Of a stretch of 10,126 nucleotides of DNA, positions 1-6,280 are shown piece after piece; the first letter of the stretch is position 1; each line of letters begins with the position of its first letter. The translations under genes were made by a program, and so were the position numbers. Source of the DNA: Blautia sp. GTDB lineage: Bacteria > Bacillota > Clostridia > Lachnospirales > Lachnospiraceae. The stretch covers positions 1 to 10,126 of the forward strand of contig JAFWDX010000468.1 of the NCBI GenBank assembly GCA_017515945.1, given 5' to 3'. Under the pieces are notes generated by a model. The model was given only the letters and a program-made list of their open reading frames with translations, was not told where the DNA came from and ran no database searches.

Positions 1-43
1 GGGAGGCGCACTTCCAATGCGACGAAAGGAGCCTGCGCCTCCC
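1..43. repeat. Hairpin-forming repeat block, left copy
   Basis: Bases 1-10 (GGGAGGCGCA) are perfectly complementary to bases 34-43 (TGCGCCTCCC), giving a 10-bp GC-rich stem around a 23-base loop. The loop and inner stem hold a 31-base block (5-35) that recurs at 8471-8501 in the same strand orientation with one mismatch. The block contains an AAAGGAG sequence, but no start codon follows at a useful distance here, so it is not acting as a ribosome site for a visible gene. The segment lies downstream of the minus-strand phosphodiesterase gene and could act as its terminator hairpin, though what follows on that strand lies outside the window. A REP/MITE-like dispersed element or a structured RNA module are the main options. 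Confidence 0.6.
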
Positions 44-66
44 AAGGGACGCCTTCGGTGTGGCCT

Positions 67-102
67 CGTAACTGTGAAGGAGCTTGTGACTGAACAGTTA
101 CG
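67..102 (-). repeat. Inverted repeat with the GTAACTGTTCAGTCA motif, at a stop codon
   Basis: CGTAACTGT (67-75) and ACAGTTACG (94-102) form a perfect 9-bp stem with an 18-base loop. On the minus strand the right arm contains the TAA stop codon of the phosphodiesterase gene and begins GTAACTGTTCAGTCA (101 to 87). The same 15 bases occur exactly at 8381-8395 on the plus strand, 15 bases after the Hpt gene. The motif therefore follows a coding region, in the sense orientation, at both edges of the cluster. There is no T-tract, so an ordinary intrinsic terminator is not supported. A dispersed intergenic repeat or a processed 3' end are possible. Confidence 0.55.
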
Positions 103-1786
103 ATATTTCTATTTCCCGAAGTATGAGCTTTTCAAATTCTTCCGGCGGAAGCGGCCTGGAAAAATAATAGCCCTGTACGAGATCACATCCATCATCGCGC
201 AGGATGTTGAGCTGCCCTTCAGTTTCAACTCCTTCCGCCACGACGCGGACGCCCAGATATCTGGCAATGTCCAGGATCAAAGTCACCAGCCGGCGGTCTA
301 CCTCGTTGGTTTCAATGCTCCGGATGAATTTCATATCCATTTTGAGCACGTCAAAGGGCATATCTGAAAGCATGTTCAGAGAGGAGTAACCGGATCCGAA
401 GTCATCCATCTCGATTTCGAACCCGAGCTCCCGCAGCTGACGGATCACGCCGAGGACCTGCCCGGCATTATCCGTATAAGCGGACTCTGTCACTTCAAGC
501 TTGATGTTGCTGTAAGAAAGATTGTTGCTTTCGATCAGATGAACCAGCCTGTCAATGAGTGTCGGATCAAAGACGTCGGAGCGAGAGAGGTTTACGGAAA
601 CCGGCAGCGTAAATCCCAGACGATCCCTCCATGAAGCGACCTGCCGGGCTGCTTCCTCCCACACAAAACTGTCCACAATGCCGATCAGGCCGTTCCCTTC
701 AAAAAGGGGGACGAACTGGCCCGGGGAGATCATCCCCAGTTCCGGATGATCCCAGCGGATCAGCGCTTCCGCGCTGGACAGTCTTGGCGGATCATGCAGG
801 ATATCATATTTGGGCTGATAGAAAACTCTGAGCTGCTTTTCCTTTACCGCCGGCAGGAGGCCGTTGAGCAGGCGCTGATTCAGCAGCTCCTGCAGATGCA
901 TGTCTTCGTTGTATATCATAAGGGGGTTTTTGTAATCTCCGCGGACCATGTTGCACGCGGCCTGAGCCCCGTCAAAAAGTATGACAGGGTCGATGTTTTC
1001 CTGCCAGGGTTTTACGCCCATTCTCAGATGAATGTTGACCTTGGAGGAGATCCGGCTCACCGCCTCCTGCAGACGGGCCAGCACAGCTGCGTAATCCGGC
1101 TGCGGGATACAGTAGATTTCAAAACGGTCGGCCTCCACACGGCTGGAGATCCCCTCTGTTTCGGCCAGGAATAAACGGATCTCGACGCCTATGCAGCGCA
1201 GGACATCATCGCCAAAGCTGCGGCCGTTGAGCGCATTGATCGTATGAAAACGTTCTATATTGATGACGACTGCGTCCATTTTGTATTCAGGGTGATAGTG
1301 GTACAGGCGGTTAGCATACTCAAAGAAAAAATTGCGGTTGTACAGACCGGTCAGCGGATCACGCTCTGCCGCAGAGATCAGGGCCCGGCCTTCACTCAGC
1401 TCGATGATCCTGCCCACACGGGCCAGGATAACCTCCGGCATGTCAAAGGGCTTGGTTATGAAATCCGCCGCTCCCATCTGCAGTGCTTTCAGCTCTGCCT
1501 GCTTCTCCGCAGTCAGAACAATGACGGGAATCGTCCTGAGCAGTTCGTCCTTTTGGATGAAGGCAAGCACCTCAAAACCGGACATGACGGGCATCATAAG
1601 ATCCAGGAGCACGATGGACAGTTCTGTCGCGTGCTTCTGCATCAGGTCAAGCGCTTCTTTGCCATTCTCGGCAAACAATAGTTCATAATCATCTTCCAGG
1701 ATCGCGCCGATCGCGTCCCGGTTGATCTCATGGTCGTCTACGATCATCACAAGCTGAGGGCGCTGTATCTGTTTTGTTTTGATCAT
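98..1786 (-). CDS. REC-GGDEF(degenerate)-EAL response regulator, probable c-di-GMP phosphodiesterase
   Basis: A 562-residue soluble regulator with three domains. The N-terminal receiver (about 11-126) has acidic residues D17/D18, phospho-acceptor D62 in LLDLMMP, T92 and K112. The GGDEF-like domain (about 135-300) keeps DPLTGLYNR, but its signature is EADRF (218-222) and the RxxD inhibitory site is absent, so cyclase activity is not expected. The EAL domain (about 317-558) keeps EAL (340-342), VNLSR, EVTES, DDFGSGYSSL, the Lys of LKMD, AEGVET and QGYYFS, which are the metal and substrate residues of active enzymes. Expected reaction: c-di-GMP to pGpG, gated by phosphorylation. The ATG at 1786 is preceded by AAAGGAG lying in the last codons of the upstream kinase gene, with a 3-base gap, so the two are translationally coupled. 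It is a close paralogue of the protein at 6281-8035. The fold and EAL integrity are certain; direct phosphorylation by the neighbouring kinase is inferred. Confidence 0.95.
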   Translation of the reverse strand: MIKTKQIQRPQLVMIVDDHEINRDAIGAILEDDYELLFAENGKEALDLMQKHATELSIVLLDLMMPVMSGFEVLAFIQKDELLRTIPVIVLTAEKQAELKALQMGAADFITKPFDMPEVILARVGRIIELSEGRALISAAERDPLTGLYNRNFFFEYANRLYHYHPEYKMDAVVINIERFHTINALNGRSFGDDVLRCIGVEIRLFLAETEGISSRVEADRFEIYCIPQPDYAAVLARLQEAVSRISSKVNIHLRMGVKPWQENIDPVILFDGAQAACNMVRGDYKNPLMIYNEDMHLQELLNQRLLNGLLPAVKEKQLRVFYQPKYDILHDPPRLSSAEALIRWDHPELGMISPGQFVPLFEGNGLIGIVDSFVWEEAARQVASWRDRLGFTLPVSVNLSRSDVFDPTLIDRLVHLIESNNLSYSNIKLEVTESAYTDNAGQVLGVIRQLRELGFEIEMDDFGSGYSSLNMLSDMPFDVLKMDMKFIRSIETNEVDRRLVTLILDIARYLGVRVVAEGVETEGQLNILRDDGCDLVQGYYFSRPLPPEEFEKLILREIEIS

Positions 1787-1789
1787 AAA

Positions 1790-3400
1790 TCATTGCTCCT
1801 TTACGGACTGACGCTTTTGGATCTGCTGTCTGAGCGTTCTGTACAGAAGCTCGGCGTCCGAGGGTTTTGCCAGGTGTACATTCATTCCTGCATTAAGCGA
1901 CTGCTGTATATCTTCGTCAAAGGCATTTGCGGTCAATGCGATGATGGGAACTGTTTTTGCATCCTCTTTGGAAAGTGCGCGTATGCGTCTGGCTGCTTCC
2001 AGTCCGTCCATGACCGGCATGCGCAGATCCATCAGGATCGCGTCATAGTATCCAACAGGATTTGCACAGAACATTTCCACTGCGACCTGACCGTTTTCGG
2101 CACGGTCGCTCAGGATTCCTTCCATATCCAGCAGATCCGCAACGATCTCTGCATTCACGATCATGTCTTCTACGATCAGGATACGTCTGCCTTCCAGTCC
2201 GACTTCGGGATCTGCTGGCTGATCCGGCTGCTTTGCGGATACGAAAGACAGGGGGAGGAGGATCGTAAAGACTGTACCGACATTTTTTTGGCTCTGAACG
2301 TCGATTGAACCGCCCATCAGGCTGAGGGTCTTGCGGGTCAGTGTCAGACTCAGGCCAGTGCCTCCGTAACGGTTGGTCGGGCTGTCATCCTCCTGTGTGA
2401 ATGCGTCAAATATGACGGGAAGAAAATCCTCGTCGATACCTGTTCCGGTATCAGAAATATCAAACCGGAGTGTGCGTTGGTTTTCGTTTTGCCCGACACA
2501 GGCTGCTTTCAGAGACACCGTGCCTGGGGCTTCCGTATATTTGACGGCATTATCAAGCAGGCACAGCAGGATCTGGCGGATCTGAACAGCATCACCCTGG
2601 TAATATCCCTGCAAGGTGTCAGAAAAGTCGGTCTCGTATGTCAGCCCTTTTTCGTCACAGAGGGACTGGGCGATGGTATTGACCTGATAAAGCTCTTCAT
2701 CGAGACTGAACACTTCGTTTTTGAGCTGCAGCATGCCCTTATCGATATGATTCAGATCCAGGATATTGTTGATCAGGCCGAGCAGGTGCCGGGCACTCTG
2801 ATCGATCCTTTCCAGCTGCAGTTTTGTCTCAGGACTCTGTGCCGGGGTTTTCATCGCCAGGTCTGCATTTCCGAGGATCACATTGATGGGGGTACGCATT
2901 TCATGACTGATACTGGCCAGAAAGGTGGCTTTCATACGGTCTGATTCCTCAGCCGCTTTGAGACGGACTTCAATCTGTTCGCTTTTCACGATCTGCTGTG
3001 TGATTCCCTTAAGGAGCAGGTACATGACAAAAACAAATATACTGCCGCCGAAAAGGATAGAGGCTACGATCAGATCGGGCTTCCCCAAAATGCCTACTGC
3101 AAGGTATCCGAGCAGGAATCCGATCAGCAGGATGATCGGGACATAGAGCAGAGTGTTGTGGCTGTGCCAGCTGCGAAGCCCTTTGACATAACGGGCATAG
3201 CGGGAAAAACCTATAATATTGTACAGCATAAGCAGACTTCCTGAATAGATCATGCCATAGATCAGATATTTTAACACAGGCTGTCCTTCCTTGCCGATAT
3301 CTATCAGCAGTTTTGATATACCGGAGCCTTTTATACCCGCATGATCAGACACATGGAAAATGTATCCGGATTTTTGCGTTGTATATGCGGGGCTCTTCAT
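1790..3400 (-). CDS. Membrane-bound hybrid sensor histidine kinase with C-terminal receiver
   Basis: With the ATG at 3400 this is 536 residues. Three hydrophobic segments (about 45-64, 85-106, 110-132) with almost no extracellular loop precede a short linker and the HisKA dimerisation domain. The H box is SHEMRTP with H166. The ATPase domain shows the N box (LLDNAVKYTE, N284), DTGTGID and RYGGTGLSL. A receiver (about 404-525) follows, with phospho-acceptor D458 in LMDLRMPVMDG and the conserved TA and KP motifs. It should autophosphorylate and pass phosphate to its own receiver, then need an Hpt protein, which is encoded at 7998-8366. The small sensor part suggests detection within the membrane or of a partner protein. 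The start is uncertain: the frame is open to a GTG at 3511, but 3401-3511 is AT-rich and noncoding in character. ATG 3400 lacks a ribosome site. A GTG at 3277 has a good one (GGAAGGA, 6-base gap) and would begin just before the first membrane segment. Confidence 0.93.
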   Translation of the reverse strand: MKSPAYTTQKSGYIFHVSDHAGIKGSGISKLLIDIGKEGQPVLKYLIYGMIYSGSLLMLYNIIGFSRYARYVKGLRSWHSHNTLLYVPIILLIGFLLGYLAVGILGKPDLIVASILFGGSIFVFVMYLLLKGITQQIVKSEQIEVRLKAAEESDRMKATFLASISHEMRTPINVILGNADLAMKTPAQSPETKLQLERIDQSARHLLGLINNILDLNHIDKGMLQLKNEVFSLDEELYQVNTIAQSLCDEKGLTYETDFSDTLQGYYQGDAVQIRQILLCLLDNAVKYTEAPGTVSLKAACVGQNENQRTLRFDISDTGTGIDEDFLPVIFDAFTQEDDSPTNRYGGTGLSLTLTRKTLSLMGGSIDVQSQKNVGTVFTILLPLSFVSAKQPDQPADPEVGLEGRRILIVEDMIVNAEIVADLLDMEGILSDRAENGQVAVEMFCANPVGYYDAILMDLRMPVMDGLEAARRIRALSKEDAKTVPIIALTANAFDEDIQQSLNAGMNVHLAKPSDAELLYRTLRQQIQKRQSVKEQ

Positions 3401-3458
3401 ACGAGAAATCAAAGATTTTATTATCTTCTTATTATTGTTCGCGTGAGTATAATATAGA

Positions 3459-3479
3459 GAAAAAACCGCATCCGGCGGT
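3459..3479 (-). terminator. Small terminator-like hairpin upstream of the kinase gene
   Basis: Read on the minus strand, ACCGC-CGGAT-GCGGT is followed directly by a run of six T, the form of a short intrinsic terminator (5-bp stem, 5-base loop). It lies upstream of every plausible kinase start except GTG 3511 and downstream of a perfect TTGACA (3530 to 3525, minus) that has no convincing -10 at standard spacing. It may stop transcription entering from the right or act as a leader attenuator. The stem is short, so the call is tentative. Confidence 0.35.
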
Positions 3480-3555
3480 AATGGAGCGGTTATATATTCT
3501 AAACTTAACACACACAGGAATGACTGTCAACGAGAGAATTTGTCAAACTTCTGAT

Positions 3556-3584
3556 TTGTCGACAGCCCGGATATATGGTAAAAT
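3556..3584 (+). promoter_or_regulatory. Sigma-A type promoter for the deaminase-SLOG gene
   Basis: TTGTCG (3556-3561) and TAAAAT (3579-3584) are separated by exactly 17 bases, with expected transcription start near 3591. The placement rules out the open frame's first ATG (3575), which lies inside the promoter. It leaves ATG 3599 almost at the 5' end without a ribosome site, and supports ATG 3620. The promoter faces away from the minus-strand kinase operon, so this spacer is a divergent control region. Confidence 0.6.
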
Positions 3585-3619
3585 ATATTTGGAAAATCAT
3601 GTCGGAAAGGATTATCAGC

Positions 3620-6121
3620 ATGGTATTTTTTCAGCGTTTTTATATGGACCGTGAAAAGGACATAGTTGTCGATCTTTATATGGAAGACGAACGCCTTTTT
3701 CATATTATACGCACACCGAATCATCATTCCGGCAACCTGATCCGTAATCTTGCAGCCCTGTGCGCACTTGAAACACAGCTGGATGCGGACGGGCTGCTGG
3801 TCATCCGGAATGAGGTTCCCTGCTTTTATGACGGAGACGACCGCAGAATGTATATCATGCGTCTGGGGAACACCAAGATTGCGAATATCTATCCTGATGG
3901 GACTGTAGAGCAGAAGGCATCCATTCCGGCAATCTCAAAGACATTGATGAGCCAGACTAAAGATTACCGTCTGGGTCCTGAAAAGACGATCGTCAAAACC
4001 TTTATCCGGAGGGAAGCCAAGTTTCACACGGATCTGCATACGCATATGAATGGAAATCTGCCTCCGGATATTCTGATCGCGCTGGGTATCGTCCATCAGA
4101 TCCGATATCCTTACTATTATATAAAAAAACTGGGCCTGACCTGTACACAGGCACAGCTCAGCCGTCTGGAAGCGGAGCGGTTACAGGCGGAAAAGAAGCT
4201 GGGGCTGACGACGCTGACAGGAAAACACAGGCAAAGGCGGATCGATGATCTGACCTTTATCAATTTTGCGGATCTGATCCTTGGAAATCCTGAACAGGCG
4301 GCAGAGAATATCAAACGTATCCGTAATTCACTGACGATCCCGAAAGACGGGCAGGCTGTGTTTGCCGATCTCGAGAAGGTATATCTGTACCGTTATGTAT
4401 TTACAAAAGGGGTTCAGGCGGACAGGCTGCTTGGTGGATTGAACATGGATCTGATCCCCGACAGGGAGGTCCGCGCATTTGCGGAAAAAATGTGCAGTGA
4501 CCGGCTCGAAGACTGCTACCGGCGCAATACGCTTTACCAGGACCTGCTGCTTTGGATCGCCAGGGAATACAGGCGTTATGGGATCACCTATGCGGAGATC
4601 ACAGATACGGCTTTGCTCAAACCGGAGGAATTTCCGGCAAAGCTGCGGCAGATTCATGAAATCATGCCTTCCATAGCCCGTGAGACAGGTGTGACACTTC
4701 GTTTCCTTGCAGGTATCCGCCGGATACCGCTCACGATCATCCGGGACAGCATTACGCCGGGAGATTATCTTGCGGAAAATATATACTGTATGCAGGTGAT
4801 CGCGTCTGATCCTTATGTGGCCGGGAGCGACATCATCGGAGAAGAGATCAATGACATAATGGAGCTCAGCGGTGTGATCCGTGAGCTTGTTAAAATAGCC
4901 GGTGAAACACCGGGCTTTGTGATCCGGATCCACGCCGGGGAGAATGACAGCCTGCGGGACAATGTGGCAAACTCCATTCGCTGCGTGTCACAGGCCATGT
5001 GGCCTGAGATGCGTCATAAGCCCCAGGTCAGGATCGGCCACGGACTGTACACCTGCGACCTGCGCAGTCCGAAGGGCAGAGCACTCCTTGGGGAAATACG
5101 CAGGAATAATGTGACGCTGGAATTTCAGCTGAGCTCCAATGTACGCCTGAACAATCTGAGCAGCCTGGAGAATCATCCGCTGCGGAATTATCTGGGGGCA
5201 GGCGTGTTCTGCGTGCAGGGAACGGATGGCGGCGCACTGTACGGAACCAATTCCATCGAAGAAGAGCTGAGTCTGGAAAAGCTGATCGGTCTGACGTTAG
5301 ACGAGCTCTGCTGCATGAGGGAAGCCGAAGACCGGATCCGGGAAGAGGCAATGGAAGCCTTTGCTGAAAAAACACGCAGATTTCAGACGGATTTTGCCGG
5401 AGGGGACATAGAGCGGTTTTACAGGGAACGTTTTGAAAGCGCCCGTCCTGTTTCAGATAATCTCTGGAAGGATTCCGGCAGGGAGGAGGCCGGGACCGTA
5501 CTGGCCGGACAGATCGCTCCCCTGCCCGGGGAAATGCTGCCTGTGTTGGTCGCCGGCGGCAGTTTTAATAACAGCCAGCACAGGACCCAGGTCAGAAGCA
5601 TGGACAAGGAGCTGGTTGACCTGCTTCTGGATAAACTGGATCCGGAAAAAGTATTCTTTGTAGTCGGCCACACGCTCTGCGGACAGGAAGGATATCTGGT
5701 CCGACGTGCGGCCGGACGGTTCAGTATATATGCGATCGTTCCGTCCATGGTTACGTCCGTACAGAAGGCAAAGCTGATAAAGTCCGGCGTGAAAGTCGTA
5801 GTTTCCATAGAAAGCTCGGGAATGGGATTATACAAGAGCTTTTCCTATGAAATATTCAAAAGGCGTCGTTCCGTGCTGCTGGCCTTTGACGGGAATTCTT
5901 CCGCCCAGAACCTGATCCAGGAAGCCAGGAACGGAAAGGAAAAGTGCAGGATCTATATCAATCCGTCCTCCAGAGGGCTTTCAGCCAAGGCAAAAATGCT
6001 GGAGGGATATATAGAGCCTCTGCAGGCTGACGATCCGGAGAACTTTGCGGAGTCACTGCGGGATTATATTGAAGGGATGTATTTCCGCTTATTCAGACCC
6101 TCTGGTAAACCACAGTTATAA
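3620..6121 (+). CDS. Adenosine-deaminase-fold metallohydrolase fused to a SLOG/DprA-like domain
   Basis: An 833-residue soluble protein. The start was chosen because GGAAAGGA (3604-3611) sits 8 bases before ATG 3620 and the promoter lies just upstream. Residues 1-130 match no family I recognise. The middle has the adenosine/AMP deaminase motif set in order: DLHTHMNG (H140, H142), HAGE (H438, E441), RIGHG (H474), EFQLSSN (501-507) and GTDGG (D536). All zinc ligands and the catalytic Glu are therefore present. The Asp normally following D536, which contacts the purine, is Gly. The HxH-to-HAGE spacing of about 296 residues is roughly 100 more than in mouse ADA, implying an insertion after the first strand. 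Residues about 640-815 resemble SLOG/DprA-type nucleotide-binding Rossmann folds: VLVAGGSF, GHTLCGQEGYLVRRA, and SFSYEIFKRRRSVLLAF followed by a small-residue turn. Known family members hydrolyse the 6-amino group of adenine nucleosides or nucleotides; RADAR RdrB is a phage-defence member. The actual substrate here is unknown. The hydrolase fold is confident, the SLOG call moderate. Confidence 0.88.
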   Translation: MVFFQRFYMDREKDIVVDLYMEDERLFHIIRTPNHHSGNLIRNLAALCALETQLDADGLLVIRNEVPCFYDGDDRRMYIMRLGNTKIANIYPDGTVEQKASIPAISKTLMSQTKDYRLGPEKTIVKTFIRREAKFHTDLHTHMNGNLPPDILIALGIVHQIRYPYYYIKKLGLTCTQAQLSRLEAERLQAEKKLGLTTLTGKHRQRRIDDLTFINFADLILGNPEQAAENIKRIRNSLTIPKDGQAVFADLEKVYLYRYVFTKGVQADRLLGGLNMDLIPDREVRAFAEKMCSDRLEDCYRRNTLYQDLLLWIAREYRRYGITYAEITDTALLKPEEFPAKLRQIHEIMPSIARETGVTLRFLAGIRRIPLTIIRDSITPGDYLAENIYCMQVIASDPYVAGSDIIGEEINDIMELSGVIRELVKIAGETPGFVIRIHAGENDSLRDNVANSIRCVSQAMWPEMRHKPQVRIGHGLYTCDLRSPKGRALLGEIRRNNVTLEFQLSSNVRLNNLSSLENHPLRNYLGAGVFCVQGTDGGALYGTNSIEEELSLEKLIGLTLDELCCMREAEDRIREEAMEAFAEKTRRFQTDFAGGDIERFYRERFESARPVSDNLWKDSGREEAGTVLAGQIAPLPGEMLPVLVAGGSFNNSQHRTQVRSMDKELVDLLLDKLDPEKVFFVVGHTLCGQEGYLVRRAAGRFSIYAIVPSMVTSVQKAKLIKSGVKVVVSIESSGMGLYKSFSYEIFKRRRSVLLAFDGNSSAQNLIQEARNGKEKCRIYINPSSRGLSAKAKMLEGYIEPLQADDPENFAESLRDYIEGMYFRLFRPSGKPQL

Positions 6122-6138
6122 AACAGGACTTGCCGTTT

Positions 6139-6235
6139 TTGACTTATCAGTTTATACTGAAAATAGTGTGTTTGATATTTCAATTTCCATTTAATTGTTC
6201 CGTCGGGTATTCGATATTTACGGAGTCAGTATAAT
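6139..6235 (+). promoter_or_regulatory. Possible internal promoters before the second phosphodiesterase gene
   Basis: The 159-base gap between the deaminase stop and the next ATG is AT-rich and long for a strict operon. It holds a perfect TATAAT at 6230-6235 without a good -35, and TTGACT (6139-6144) 17 bases before AATAGT (6162-6167). Either could give the phosphodiesterase-Hpt pair its own transcription. No convincing terminator follows the deaminase gene, so readthrough is also likely. Confidence 0.3.
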
Positions 6236-6280
6236 GAAGAGCATATTAAGGACACCGGATCCGGAAAGGAGGGGCGGCAG

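Noticed and set aside
45..61. Guanidine-II (mini-ykkC) style hairpins with ACGR loops
   Set aside because: Only one short hairpin (ACGCC/GGTGT) can be drawn, the loop is not ACGR, and there is no paired second hairpin or downstream gene on that strand.
1..103. c-di-GMP-I riboswitch suggested by the GACGAAAGG string and the c-di-GMP gene context
   Set aside because: The conserved GEMM strings (GGGCAAACC, GGGACGCAAAGC, GGCCTAA) and paired-helix order are not present in either copy; only a loose resemblance.
746..1681. Long open frames antisense to the first phosphodiesterase gene
   Set aside because: They mirror the coding frame of a well-supported gene, have no recognisable domain and no ribosome site; the same holds for the antisense frames over the kinase, deaminase, second phosphodiesterase and permease.
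3575..3619. Upstream ATGs at 3575 and 3599 as start of the deaminase-SLOG protein
   Set aside because: ATG 3575 lies between the promoter elements and ATG 3599 lacks a ribosome site; GGAAAGGA correctly spaced before ATG 3620 decides the start.
3620..6121. RADAR phage-defence system (RdrB) assignment
   Set aside because: No RdrA-type ATPase is adjacent, and the SLOG-like C-terminus and signalling neighbours differ from what I know of RADAR. Kept only as a related-fold comparison.
6122..6146. Intrinsic terminator after the deaminase gene (AAAAC...GTTTTT)
   Set aside because: The potential stem contains a mismatch near its centre and only two further pairs; too weak to call.
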